From CAJBLF01 sp964495905 (GTDB taxonomy: Bacteria; Patescibacteriota; Gracilibacteria; Absconditabacterales; Absconditicoccaceae): a stretch of 64,000 nt of DNA. The notes under the pieces were generated by a model. It was not told the DNA's origin. It saw only the letters and a program-made list of their open reading frames with translations, and did not search any database. This document shows positions 1 through 10,107 of this stretch, piece after piece. A program made the position numbers and the translations under genes. Numbering within the stretch: position 1 is the first letter of the stretch; the number at the start of each line of letters is the position of its first letter. The stretch lies in contig CAZBWN010000078.1 of assembly GCA_964495905.1 (NCBI GenBank), positions 11,436-75,435 on the forward strand, given 5' to 3'.

Positions 1-1279
1 ATTTTCCTCCGCATGTACTAGCGAATTGATTTCCTAGATCTTCAAGTGTCTTGATTTTCAAGTCTTTGATGAATGCGTGATTGTCGATGAAGTCTTTGAT
101 GTTCTCTCTTGCTGCGTAGATGTCATAAATCATTATTTTATCGTATTTGTTTAATGTCTTTTCAAAATCTTTTCGTCCCGTGACAATCCTATTGATCTGA
201 TGCGGTTGAAAGATGACGAATAATTTTTTTCCGGGAAATTTGTGTTTGAGCGCCATATACCCGAACTCGATAGAGGAGGCCATATGCCCATAATCCGTAA
301 ATATCTTTGCTCCGTTTTCGTTGTTTGCCAGATATTCCAATCTTCTTCGCAATCCTCCAAAGGTCTTCATCGTGCTGAGTATTTTTGTCTTGGGTTCTTT
401 GGTCAATCTTGTCATAAGCTCAAGGATGAGCGAACCATTTACGTCGTTATGTTTTCCTCGGATGTGGTTGAATGGGATCTCTTTGATAGGAACCTCCTTA
501 ATCATTCATGGAACGATGGAACGATGGAAATATGGAACGATAGTTGTCAATCATTTGGGGATGAATACCTTATTTCTGACTTTGGAGATAAGTGTCTGAA
601 ATGCAGAAAGATAATCTTTCATATCTTTGTAATAGTCTGTATGATCCAGTTCTAAACTCGTAATTATCGCATAATCCAATTCTAGGTAGAGGAAGTGTCT
701 TCTATATTCGCAGGCTTCTACGAAGAAGAGATATTTTTTTACATTGCTATAATCGAGGTCTTTACCCGTAAATATATAATTGAAGATATTCTTGATTGCC
801 GGTGCAGCTTTTTTGTTGACCACATAGCTTTGGGTGTTAAACCCTGGTACGAGTGCTCACAAGATCCCTAATCCAAATTCCGGCAATATCTTTTTTGCAG
901 TATGGATAGCGAGTGCTGTAGATGAACTTTTGCCGTTGGTACCGGTAAATCCTATGCTCGTAAAATATTTGGATATCTCTCACAGAAACTGAAAATAATT
1001 TAGGATCACCATCACCCTTTTGCATGTTTTCATGACTTTTCTGGCTTCGATGACTTCCTCGCATTCTGCGACTGCTTCAGAGTAGATGACCACATCTCAA
1101 AATTCTATCTTGAATTTTCCGTGTCCTATGATGACTTTGAGCCCTTTTGCTTTCAATTTGTCTGTAAGCTCGCTTTGTGTAGCGTCTATGCAGACAATGT
1201 TGGTATATCACAAATCATGGAGTATTCATGCTACTCATGACATTCCTGTTCATCACGCTCATACCAAGACTATTCTCAT
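1..1279 (-). CDS. murC: UDP-N-acetylmuramate--L-alanine ligase MurC (3' end beyond window)
   Basis: This enzyme makes UDP-MurNAc-L-Ala, the first amino-acid addition in cytoplasmic peptidoglycan precursor synthesis. Read with TGA as Gly, the protein starts MRIVLVGAGGTGMSGVAGIL, a Rossmann-type UDP-binding loop with five glycines written TGA. The ATP loop follows (GFTGTNGKSS), then the LELDHTDYY region and the C-terminal domain (FQPHQINR, IYDIYAARE), whose PH and YAARE motifs are typical of MurC. The C-terminus lies off the left edge. A degenerate 8-nt repeat at about 505-545 is translated in frame as a loop. Transcribed divergently from hppA. Family assignment is firm. Confidence 0.93.
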
Positions 1280-1448
1280 GTATGTATATTAGGTTTTAAA
1301 TCTGTTTGTTATTGAAATATCGTAACGAAGCTGGGAAGGAAAACAAGAAAAAATAAAAAAGTGAATTTTTGGTTGAAAAAAAAGTTGAAAAATATACAAA
1401 AGCTTGTTCTATTCAAACATTTTTTTTAGCTTGTAAAAATTTTTTATT

Positions 1449-3542
1449 ATGTCGTTGTTGCGGATTATCTTGTGAATTTGTGTATTGGCATTGGTATATG
1501 TCGGTTTTATCTCCAAGTCTGTTGTTAAACAAAGCGCTTGAGATGCAAAGATGAAAAAGATTGCTAGGCATATCTCAGAATGAGCGATGTCTTTTTTGAA
1601 GGCAGAGTATAAGGTATTGATATTTTTCGTTATCATCGTGGCTGTAATATTATGGTTCACTGCTGACAAACAAAGCTCAAGTCCTTTGATCGCTATCGCT
1701 TTCGTCATCGGATCCATATTATCTGCTTTGGCTTGATTCATAGGTATGAAGATAGCTACAAAAGCTAATGTAAGGACTACTCATGCTGCCAAAACAAGTC
1801 TATCAAAAGCCCTCAAGATATCTTTCAACTGATGAACCGTGATGGGTATCAGTGTGGTATCATTAGGACTTATCTGACTCACTACATTGTTCATCGTGTT
1901 CCAATTCTTGTTCAACAAAGAAGGAATGAACGGAGACGCTTTGACAAGAGTGCTTGAAATCCTTACTTGATTCTCTCTTGGAGCTGAATCCATCGCATTG
2001 TTTGCGAGAGTGGGATGAGGGATATTCACTAAGGCAGCAGATGTAGGAGCTGACTTGGTAGGTAAACTTGAAGCATGAATCCCAGAAGACGATCCGAGAA
2101 ATCCTGCTGTTATCGCTGATAACGTAGGAGATAATGTAGGTGATGTTGCGGGAATGGGTGCTGATCTTTTCGGATCATATGTAAGTACTATCCTTGCTAC
2201 TATGGTGCTTGGTGCAGTAGTGAGTACGACAATGACTGATAGTGTAGGATGACTTTCATTAGTTCTTCTTCCTCTTATCATCTGTACTATCTGAACCATC
2301 TTCTCTATCATCTGATGAAGATTCGTAAAGATAAAAGAAAAATGAAGTCCGCAAATGGCTCTTAATATAGGAAACTTTGGTGCTATTATCTTGACTGCTA
2401 TCGCGACATTCTTTGCTATCAGATATCTAGTCCCTGCTACCTTCTCTATTTGAGATCTAGCATTAAATCAGATGAGTCTGTTCTATACTATACTTGTAGG
2501 ACTTGCTGTCGGTACGTTGATGAGCTTGGTTACAGAATTCTACTGTTCTCAACATAAATCTCCCGTCAGATCTATCGCTAAAAATTCTATCACTTGAGCT
2601 TGAACAAACGTTATTTCTGGTTTGAGCGTAGGTATGATGTCAACCGCTCTTCCTGTTATCATCCTTGCTCTTGGTATCGCGCTTGCGTTCTCTATCGCAT
2701 GAGTATACGGAGTTGCATTGGCTGCAACATGAATGATGGCTACTACCGGTATCCAACTTGCTATAGATGCATTCGGACCTATAGCTGACAACGCTTGAGG
2801 TATCGCTGAGATGGCACACCTTCCAAAAGAAGTCAGAGAAAGAACAGATATATTAGATGCTACAGGAAATACGACTGCTGCTATCGGAAAATGATTTGCT
2901 ATCGCTTCAGCTGCGTTGACCGCACTAGCTCTTTTCGCCGCATTCAAGAGATTGGCATGAATCGAGATTGTTGATGTTTCAAATGCAAATATCTTAGCAT
3001 GAGTCATGATCTGAGGAATGATTCCTTTCTTATTCTCTTCATTAGCTATCAGAGCGGTAAGTAAAGCTGCGGGTGATATGGTCAAAGAAGTGAGAAGACA
3101 ATTCAAAGAGATTCCTGGACTCCTTGCATGAAAGAAATGAGTAGAAGCGGATTATGACAAATGTATCCAGATATCTACAAAAGCTGCACTTTCACAAATG
3201 ATTTTGCCTGGAGCGTTAGCGATCTTATCGCCTATTATCATGGGGTTTATCGGTGGAGCAGAAGTATTGGCTGGGTTCTTAGTAGGAGCTACAGTGACAT
3301 GAGTGCTTATGGCTATCTTCCAATCCAACGCAGGTTGAGCTTGGGATAACGCAAAAAAACTTTTCGAAGGAGGAGTTACTATTGATGGGCAAATCCATTA
3401 TAAATGATCTGATTCTCACAAGGCTGCGGTAGTGGGTGACACGGTGGGAGATCCTCTCAAAGATACGAGTGGACCATCTATCAATATCTTACTTAAGCTT
3501 ATGGCTATCGTTTCTCTAGTTATAGCTACTATGATAAAATAA
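1449..3542 (+). CDS. hppA: Membrane-bound ion-pumping pyrophosphatase, potassium-dependent type
   Basis: Hydrolyses cytoplasmic pyrophosphate and pumps H+ or Na+ across the membrane. At 697 residues it has the normal family length. Diagnostic motifs are GMKIATKANVRT, EDDPRNPAVIADNVGDNVGD (the substrate-binding acidic motif) and VVGDTVGDPLKDTSGPS near the C-terminus. The GNTTAAIGKGFAI segment has Ala where potassium-independent enzymes have Lys, so the potassium-dependent type is inferred; the ion pumped cannot be read with certainty. About 30 glycines are TGA, making this one of the clearest code-25 proofs here. ATG 1449 is the first in-frame start before a membrane helix. A hairpin terminator follows the stop. 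Confidence 0.95.
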
Positions 3543-3569
3543 TTAACCAATATAAAAATACACTGAAAG

Positions 3570-3598
3570 CACTGTTCTCTGGGACAGTGTTTTTTTAA
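3570..3598 (+). terminator. Rho-independent terminator after hppA
   Basis: An inverted repeat (CACTGT...ACAGTG) is followed directly by seven T residues, 28 bases after the hppA stop. Confidence 0.8.
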
Positions 3599-3615
3599 AA
3601 CAAAAAATGTCTGCA

Positions 3616-3643
3616 TTGACTTTTATTGGTAAATGTTTATATG
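3616..3643 (+). promoter_or_regulatory. Sigma70-type promoter of the first membrane paralogue
   Basis: TTGACT at 3616 and TATATG at 3638 are separated by 16 bases. The leader to the ATG at 3691 is A-rich and contains TCTAAAAAAAA. The same layout recurs upstream of the second paralogue (4408-4435) and of six other UGA-free genes. Confidence 0.6.
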
Positions 3644-3690
3644 TATATAAACAAAAAAACAAAAATTAATCTAAAAAAAATAAAAAAATT

Positions 3691-4338
3691 ATGAAAAAAC
3701 TACTATTTATTTTATTACTTGTGAGCTCTTCGAGTCTTACATTTTCTGAGTCTACTGAGAGAATGGTTCGTGTCTATGGAGATTATCCTATAGAAAAATT
3801 GGATTTTTTTCAGTCAATATCGCGTGATACTTTGATCTTTGATCATGTAGATACTATTTACAATACAGGTTGGGAATGGGGATGGTTTATCCCTGAGTCT
3901 AATAATCTTTGTATACAGAATTCGTATTATAAGGTTAATGTTACTCCCAATACTATTAGTGGTGGGGATTTCATCTTCGTATCTAAGTGTCATCAAGGCA
4001 AAAAACAAGTAATCGCTTCTTATTTTTCTAACTCACGTTGGATATATTGGATAGCTTTTTTCTTGGTGGTATACATCCATTACCTTGTCTATGATCGTTT
4101 GAAACGATTTTTGTTCAAGCTCAATAGGCGTGGTAGACATGTTCCCGTTCAACGTAAGATGAACGAAACAGCAGCTGCGGTGATTATCGTTGTGCTCTGT
4201 ACCGGTATGTTTGGATGGTATATTCATTCCTACTTCTTCTTGTTTTGCCCGATAATCTACCTTCTCTTTATGCTTATGCCTTCCGGCAGATGGCATCACT
4301 ATTTCACAAAGAGAAGTGAAAGGGCAATTGGAATCTAA
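3691..4338 (+). CDS. Membrane protein of unknown function, paralogue 1
   Basis: Not recognised. The 215-residue protein begins with a signal sequence (MKKLLFILLLVSSSSLTFS), followed by an extracytoplasmic region of about 90 residues, a membrane helix near residue 115, a basic cytoplasmic stretch and two more hydrophobic helices. It is clearly related to the next gene: both have MKKLL..LLLV.S.SLTF, then a YPIEKL/FPIEKL box, then a D-T-(L/V)-I-F-D segment. All 11 glycines are GGN and none is TGA, unlike most neighbours. Promoter, leader and terminator are duplicated together with the gene. Possibly acquired from a standard-code donor. Confidence 0.75.
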   Translation: MKKLLFILLLVSSSSLTFSESTERMVRVYGDYPIEKLDFFQSISRDTLIFDHVDTIYNTGWEWGWFIPESNNLCIQNSYYKVNVTPNTISGGDFIFVSKCHQGKKQVIASYFSNSRWIYWIAFFLVVYIHYLVYDRLKRFLFKLNRRGRHVPVQRKMNETAAAVIIVVLCTGMFGWYIHSYFFLFCPIIYLLFMLMPSGRWHHYFTKRSERAIGI

Positions 4339-4360
4339 TTCTTATTATTAAAATATTGTA

Positions 4361-4391
4361 GACTGACAGGTATCTCTGTCAGTTTTTTTTA
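4361..4391 (+). terminator. Terminator after membrane paralogue 1
   Basis: The hairpin ACTGACAG...CTGTCAGT is followed by a T run. The same hairpin follows paralogue 2 (5151-5181), so the duplicated unit includes its terminator. Confidence 0.8.
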
Positions 4392-4480
4392 AAAAAAAAA
4401 CCGTACATTGACTTTTGTTTGTAAATAGCTATATGTATGTCTCAAAAAACAAAAAAACCAATCTAAAAAAAATTAAAACT

Positions 4481-5125
4481 ATGAAAAAACTATTATGTAT
4501 TTTATTGCTTGTGAACTCTTGGAGTCTCACATTCGCTACCACGCAAAGAAAGGTTGTTGTCCATGGGGAATTTCCTATAGAAAAACTTTCTTTATTGTCT
4601 TCAATTCAACATGATACCGTTATTTTTGACAGAACTGAAGTCGGTTCTCTTGAAAAATGGGAATCGGGATTTTTCTTCGCTCACCAATACAAAGCGTCTT
4701 ATCTGCAGGATTATAATTATCGGGTTGAATGTAAAAAAAATCTGATAACTGTATATGAAAGCACTTCTTCTGAGCCACGGAATGTAGGTCCTTATTTTTT
4801 GACTCCACTACTATCTCCTTGGTTTCTGGTCAGTGTACCTTTAATTCTGCATTTGATTCTGTTTTTGTACTTGCGAGGTCGTCTGTTTCGTATCTATCGA
4901 GATGATAGATCTGTTACATTACGACAACAACGTAAAGAAAAAATGACAGTTGTACTGATAATTACATTGCTTGCTCTACTTTTGGGTTTCTTTTGTAGGT
5001 CTCAGTTCTTTATCCTTTTTTCATTGGTGTATCTGGGATTTATGTTCCAAACTGCTAAATCGTATTCCCGTTCGGGGAAGATCGATGGTGATCTCTTTAT
5101 CGGACATAGATGGCTCGGAGTATAA
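4481..5125 (+). CDS. Membrane protein of unknown function, paralogue 2
   Basis: Tandem paralogue of the gene at 3691. The 214-residue protein has an N-terminal signal (MKKLLCILLLVNSWSLTFA), the FPIEKLSLLSSIQHDTVIFD segment matching paralogue 1, a hydrophobic helix near residue 110, a basic loop (RLFRIYRDDR) and two C-terminal helices. The ATG at 4481 is preferred over the upstream in-frame ATG at 4415 because it aligns with paralogue 1 and follows the A-rich leader. None of its 11 glycines is TGA. Own promoter (TTGACT at 4408, TATATG at 4430) and terminator. Function unknown. Confidence 0.75.
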   Translation: MKKLLCILLLVNSWSLTFATTQRKVVVHGEFPIEKLSLLSSIQHDTVIFDRTEVGSLEKWESGFFFAHQYKASYLQDYNYRVECKKNLITVYESTSSEPRNVGPYFLTPLLSPWFLVSVPLILHLILFLYLRGRLFRIYRDDRSVTLRQQRKEKMTVVLIITLLALLLGFFCRSQFFILFSLVYLGFMFQTAKSYSRSGKIDGDLFIGHRWLGV

Positions 5126-5150
5126 GATTGATGTAGTATTATGTATTAAT

Positions 5151-5181
5151 GACTGACAGGTATTTCTGTCAGTTTTTTTTT
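5151..5181 (+). terminator. Terminator after membrane paralogue 2
   Basis: The hairpin ACTGACAG...CTGTCAGT followed by nine T residues is nearly identical to the one at 4361. Confidence 0.8.
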
Positions 5182-5221
5182 AAAAAAAATCCTCCTTTGT
5201 TGGAGAACTTATTTATATTTA

Positions 5222-5303
5222 CCTGGAGAGGGACTCGAACCCTCACGTCCTTACGAACACCAGATTTTGAGTCTAGCATGTCTACCAATTCCATCATCCA
5301 GGC
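5222..5303 (-). tRNA. tRNA-Leu (CAA)
   Basis: On the minus strand the cloverleaf begins GCCTGGATGATGG and ends TCCAGGT. The anticodon loop CTCAAAA gives CAA. There is a class II long variable arm and the T-loop GGTTCGAGTCC. The first acceptor pair is G-U. No CCA is encoded. Confidence 0.9.
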
Positions 5304-5441
5304 ATAACGGTCTTTTATGTATTTGGTTGTGAATATTTACGAAAATCTTATCAAAAATCAATTGATTTTACCTGTTGATTATTTACATATCATGTATTGA
5401 TTGTTTTTTGTTAATTTTTTACATGATAATTTGATCGAATC

Positions 5442-5849
5442 ATGGACTTGAATAAGGTAATGATTATCTGAAGAGCTACTAACAATTTGCAGGTAAAGAC
5501 TATCGAAAGCAGTTGAACTTCTGTAGTTAATTTCACTGTTGCAACCAACAGAAAATTTAAGAACAAAGAAGGAAATGTACTTGAAGATGCAGAATACCAC
5601 AGATGTGTAGCCTATGGAAAAGGAGCTGAAGTTTTGGCAAAGTATTTGAATAAAGGAAAAAGAATCTATATCGAAGGAAGGCTGAGAACAAGAAAACGAC
5701 AAGACAGCGAATGAAAAGATAAATTCTCTACTGAGATCATTGTTGATAATTTTATCTTCTTGGATCCAAAAGGACAAGGAGGTGATGATAATCATGTAGC
5801 AGAAATTGCTGAACCTGTAGTTGCAGATGATGAAGATGTACCATTCTAA
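5442..5849 (+). CDS. ssb: Single-stranded DNA-binding protein
   Basis: Coats single-stranded DNA during replication and repair. The 135-residue protein starts MDLNKVMIIGRATNN, the usual OB-fold opening, and continues with SVVNFTVATNRKFK and AEYHRCVAYGKGAEVLAKYL, both typical of bacterial SSB. It ends DDEDVPF, the acidic tip that recruits partner proteins. Two of the early glycines and one at the GKDKFSTE turn are TGA. The gene is monocistronic between a minus-strand tRNA-Leu and signal peptidase I. Confidence 0.95.
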
Positions 5850-5975
5850 ATCATTAAATCTTTTTTCTTACTACATATAAAAAAACAATTAAATCATACG
5901 TCGATACTTATGTATGCATGTGAAAAGCGTCACTATTTTACCGTCAAATATTTTATACATTAGATTTTGTGCATA

Positions 5976-6560
5976 ATGACTTTTAAAATGAAATTAAGAT
6001 ATTTTCTGTTGGATCTCTTTGATATGATCTCGTTTTTGGTATTTGTAGGAGGAATCGTTTTGTTTGTAAGATTTTTTGTTGCTAATCCTTATACGGTTGT
6101 GGGAGCAAGTATGTCTCCTACTTTTGAAGAAAACGATTTTATCATCGTAGATAAGATCACCCCAAGATTCAATGATCTCAAGAGAGGTGATGTAATCGTA
6201 TTCGTACCTCCTGGTAAGACTATTCCTTATATCAAAAGAATTGTCGGGATTCCTTGAGAAACCGTAAAACTTCTTCATGATGGTGTAGAAATCTGTAAAA
6301 CAGAAAATAAGATAGAACAATGTAATACCTTACCAGAATGATATCTGACTTGAGTGCTTACTGAAGCGAGATGTGGTGTCTCTGAATTTAAAGTCGATGA
6401 TTGATGATTCTTCGTTATGGGAGATAATAGGCCGTTTTCTACTGATTCTCGTTGTTGTTTCGGTTTGGACTGTTATGAATGATCAAGTTATGAAGTTCCT
6501 TTTGACCACATCATTGGTAAAGTATACCTTAGATTCTTTCCTCATTTTCAAACGTTCTAA
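5976..6560 (+). CDS. lepB: Signal peptidase I
   Basis: Membrane-anchored Ser/Lys protease that removes signal peptides from exported proteins. One N-terminal helix (residues about 8-30) precedes the catalytic Ser motif GASMSPTF. The catalytic Lys lies in YIKRIVGIPGE, where the second Gly is TGA, and box E reads GDNRPFSTDSR. The box before it, DDGGFFVMGDN, has two TGA glycines. Length is 194 residues from ATG 5976; ATG 5988 is an alternative and the earlier TTG is unlikely. The next gene starts 28 bases downstream. Confidence 0.95.
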
Positions 6561-6588
6561 ACGTATTTTTTATTCTTAGTGTATCTGT

Positions 6589-7167
6589 ATGAGGATTTTT
6601 TCAAATTTTGACACTAAGTTAAGACAAAAGACATTTCAGGAATATCAACAAAAATATGGTCATGAAAATGTCATCTGTTTCTGAAGAAGCAAACTCTATC
6701 GGATGTATAAGGTTATTTCACCTTTATTAGGCGTTATTTTGTTCACTATTTTGGGTCTTATGTTTTTTTATAGATGGTTGCATGGGGATTATTTTAATTA
6801 TATCATAGCTATAATTCTTATAGCAGACATCATGTTCCTTTTCCCTGTTATTGATAAATTCATAGATTATAAGATGGATTTTATCGTTGTGATACCCAAT
6901 GCTATCATGATGTATGATCAAGGTGCTTTATTCAGAAGAAATATAAAAACAATCAGCACGCAAAGCATCAAGGCTATCGCTATCCAAAAATCGTCATTGC
7001 TTTATAGTATCTTTGATAATGGTGATCTCATCATTTTGTCGGAAGGAGACTCAGAACATGAAGGTGAAATGATTTTGCGTTGGATTCCTAGACCAGAAAA
7101 AAGAAGAAATCAGATAGTAAAAATTATTGGTTTGGATCTTAAAGCTAATCAAAACCCTAAAATCTAA
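6589..7167 (+). CDS. Two-helix membrane protein with PH-like C-terminal part
   Basis: A 192-residue protein with one TGA glycine (ICFGRSKL). The soluble N-terminus of about 40 residues is followed by two hydrophobic helices (ISPLLGVILFTILGLMFF and YIIAIILIADIMFLFP). The C-terminal beta-rich region resembles bacterial membrane-anchored PH domains: the phrases IPNAIMMYDQGALFRR, TISTQSIKAIAIQ and FDNGDLIIL are typical of that fold. The PH assignment is inference from pattern only. It sits 28 bases after lepB and is probably co-transcribed with it. Confidence 0.6.
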
Positions 7168-7265
7168 CTAACAACTAACAGTGAACAACGAACAACGATG
7201 GAAAGTATTTATTAATAAAAAAAATACATTTACTGTTAACTGTTAATTATTAGTTGTTAGTTAAA
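7164..7265. repeat. Inverted pair of degenerate 7-nt period repeats
   Basis: The left arm consists of units like ACTAACA/GTGAACA/ACGAACA in 7-nt register. The right arm has ACTGTTA/ATTATTA/GTTGTTA and is largely the reverse complement of the left arm. Together they could form a long AT-rich stem-loop between the PH-like gene and hsp20. Confidence 0.6.
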
Positions 7266-7292
7266 AAAAATTTATATCCTAATTTTTTTTCC

Positions 7293-7646
7293 ATGAAAAC
7301 TGTTCAAGAAATACCAGCTATCCCTTATGATATTTATGAATCTCCCCAAGAGATTGTGATTTTGTTGCCGTTGTGAGGCGTCAAGAAAGATACATTAGAA
7401 CTCAATATCAAGGAGTATAGACTTGTGATCACGGGAGAAAGAATCAAACCAAAGATCAAAGATCATCTTATCCCTCTCAAAGAGGAATGTTATCGATGAC
7501 CTATCAATCAAGTGATTGATCTTCCCGCTCAAGTATATTTTGATAAGATCCATAGTAAACTCACCCCAGACAATACTTTGCAAATCATTGTACCCAAAGC
7601 TTTGATACCAGAAAAAATTTCACTCGAAGTTGAATATGATAAGTAG
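7293..7646 (+). CDS. Hsp20-family small heat shock protein
   Basis: ATP-independent holdase chaperone with a 117-residue alpha-crystallin domain. It begins MKTVQEIPAIPYDIYES and continues with EIVILLPLGGVKKDTLELNI (one TGA Gly), YRLVITGERIKP, EECYRGPINQVIDLP and TPDNTLQIIVPKALI. The order of strands and the LPLGGVKKD and ITGER phrases are typical of the family. The N-terminal arm is very short and the C-terminal I-x-I tail is weak. Ends with TAG. Stem-loops at 7651-7671 and 7701-7725 follow. Confidence 0.88.
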
Positions 7647-7700
7647 ACTAATGGTCCGATAAATCGGACCGACAAAATATAGGCTAAAAGTTGACTAAAA

Positions 7701-7726
7701 TGGCTGTATCTACAGCTATTTTTCGT
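7701..7726. terminator. Bidirectional terminator between hsp20 and the O-antigen-ligase-like gene
   Basis: The hairpin GGCTGTA-TC-TACAGC is flanked by A residues on the left and T residues on the right, so it can end transcription from both converging genes. Confidence 0.6.
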
Positions 7727-7733
7727 CCATTGT

Positions 7734-9074
7734 TTATCTACTGTTCGGCAATTTTTTGTCGATTATTGTTGATAAATATCCGGTGAGTATCCCTCGTGAG
7801 ATGAAGAAGAGGTAATTGATCATGCTGTCTTCAAAGACATGGAGGAATATTCACATGATAAGGAGTGATACTCGTCAGATGTTGAGTCATATTCGAATAA
7901 GATATATTGTTTGCTCATGTATATTTGTATTCATTGTTTTGAATGCTTCTTGTATTTTTCTTGCTAGTCGGATGATCTGTAAAATGAGAAGTGTTCGTAA
8001 AATAAATCCTATAGTACCGATATCAAGCATCAACTGGATATAATAATTTTCCGGTAAGATAGTCCCATTGTAGTTGACTGCTGGTCATGACGTTCATAAC
8101 CCATATCCGCTTGGTTGTGCGATAACGTATTGGATGCTGCCAAACTTTGCTTTGATATGTCCCAATGTCGATGCTCATTTGAGTATACTGAGTCAAATCA
8201 ATCCCATCAATAATGCTATTCATATTCCTCATGAGATCTTTTTGTGCTTTCTGATCCGCTGGATATTTATGGCAGCTAATGCTACTATTCATCCGATAAA
8301 TGCTGTCCTGGAAAGTGTTAATGCTATCGCCAAGATCCAAAGTCAGATTATAGAGATATTGATGATTGTTTTTTTGTTGATAATCGCTAATTTTTTTATA
8401 TCTTCAAATTTTTGCTTGAAAAAATATATCACTGCGGGCAGAAATGCTATCAAAAAATATCCATAATTGTTGGGTCAGGAAAAAATCCCTTGTCGTCTTG
8501 ATGTCCCTTGATATCAGGTCAAATAGTATATCGGCGGTTTAGCTCCGAATTTGAAATCATCAAATGGTCCATATCCGATATGAAGGAAAAGATCCGGCCA
8601 TATGAATTTTAATCCTTGTCGAAGGAATCCAGCGATGAGTGTGGTCACCAATAAATATTTTATGAAATTCAAAAAATTTCAGATTCATGATTCATGATTC
8701 ATGATGGATGATGATTTAGTATTCCAAATGTAACCGATGAAAGTTGCAGAGAGGAAAATATAGAGGTAGAGGAGTCCGTATTTGATTCCTACGAAGATAT
8801 CATACATTCATTTTCATTTGAGAAGCGATATCCCTACACCAAAGATGATGATGATGATGAAGGTGATCCATGGTCGTTTCCATGTAGTGAGGTATGATTT
8901 GATGCTTTTGAAATTGATTATCGCTATGATAGCAAAAAAAAGCAACCAGATGGCGTCTCTTCCAAGTGCTGGGAGTTGCGGGTATGCTCATCCAAGTATT
9001 CCATATCAAACCACAGTAACCAAGATATGATAGAGTACTACGAATATCAAAAAAGCCTTCAAAAATCTTATCAT
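7734..9074 (-). CDS. O-antigen ligase/polymerase-like membrane protein
   Basis: Predicted polytopic inner-membrane protein of 446 residues and about ten hydrophobic helices. The diagnostic stretch is RRQGIFSGPNNYGYFLIAF, close to the Wzy/WaaL family motif R-x-x-G-x-x-x-x-P-N-x-x-G; the Gly after FS is TGA. A second conserved area (GTSGPAVNYN..YIQ) resembles the periplasmic loop end of these proteins. It probably joins or polymerises surface glycans. A 7-nt repeat at 8687-8706 is translated in frame. Divergent from the GT2 gene at 9185. Exact substrate unknown. Confidence 0.75.
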
Positions 9075-9184
9075 CCGGAGTGCTAATGATAAATATGTAC
9101 TATATATATGTGTTCGTAAAATAAAAACAATGGAAAAATTATTCTAAATGCTTACACTCTTCTTGTTTACTTCTTTTCTATGGT

Positions 9185-10072
9185 ATGAAACTCAGTGTAG
9201 TCATCCCAACGAGGTGAGATCAGAATATGAAAAATATCATTGAATGTCTACAGAAACAGACTTTCAAAGATTTTGAAGTTATTTTTGTCGTAGATAAAAT
9301 ATTTGATCTATGATTCAAGATTCAAGATACATGAAATGTTCATTATATTACTAATTTAACCCACATTATTCCTCATAACAACGCGAGTGCTTTGAGAAAT
9401 CTCGGTATCAAAGAAGCCAAGGGCAAGTTTATCCAGCTCATGGATGATGATGAACGATTTGAAGATGATTATCTTGAAAAATCGTTAGCTCTTTGGGATC
9501 AGTATCATAAAAAAATATCTACAGATTTTGTGCTTACGTCTACCTTGATGTATAGAAAGACGTGAGCAATCCAAAACCAAGGATTTTCTTATTTCAATTA
9601 TCTGTTATCAAGACCTATCCCTCAAAGATTGTGAGCAAAAAAATGGGAGTATATCCAGATGTATTCATGAAATTCTCTTTTGGCTCCTGCATATATATTC
9701 AAGACAAACCTTTTTGATGAACAGTTAGATTTCGTCTATGAAGACTTGGATTTTTCATATAGGATCCATCGTGCCGGATATCCGATCATTGTTTTGCGTG
9801 ATTTGAAAATATATCATATGGAGAGAGATAAGACTAAACTCGAAGAAGCACGAGTCGGTAATGTCTATTCCGCTTATAGGAAAGCAAAACATAGGATGCT
9901 TTTTGTCCAAAAATATTGAACTGTCATCCAAAAAATACAATTTTACTTGCTGGGATTTCGAGGCCAGCCCTTATGGCTTATGTTGAAGGTTTTGATCTAT
10001 GCTAAATGAAAAGAAAAATGGAATCTTTTAAAAGCGATTTGTAAATGAACATTCTATCGATGTTTCAAATAA
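9185..10072 (+). CDS. Family 2 glycosyltransferase
   Basis: Transfers a sugar from a nucleotide donor, probably for a surface polysaccharide. The 295-residue protein opens MKLSVVIPTRGDQNMKNIIE, the GT-A fold start, followed by FEVIFVVDK. It then has ASALRNLGIKEAKGKFIQLM and the DDDE metal-binding box, and a later EDLDFSYRIHRAG motif (ED-x-D-x-x-x-R acid and acceptor region). Many glycines are TGA. A 7-nt period repeat (GATTCAA units, about 9309-9330) is encoded in frame. Neighbouring O-antigen and pyruvyl-transferase-like genes support a cell-envelope role. Confidence 0.88.
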
Positions 10073-10077
10073 AAAAA

Positions 10078-10104
10078 AAGGGATAGGTGATACCTATCCT
10101 TTTT
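10078..10104. terminator. Terminator between converging genes
   Basis: The hairpin GGATAGGT-GAT-ACCTATCC has A residues on one side and T residues on the other. It serves the GT2 gene and the gene at 10108. Confidence 0.8.
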
Positions 10105-10107
10105 ACA

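Noticed and set aside
151..1292. Several standard-code ORFs on both strands in the first 1.3 kb
   Set aside because: They are out-of-frame shadows or fragments of murC, which is continuous once TGA is read as Gly.
1409..3106. Three long minus-strand ORFs (up to 185 codons)
   Set aside because: They run antisense to the hppA gene, whose conserved motifs on the plus strand are unambiguous.
8074..9030. Plus-strand ORFs of 130 and 82 codons
   Set aside because: They are antisense to the O-antigen-ligase-like gene and have no recognisable features.
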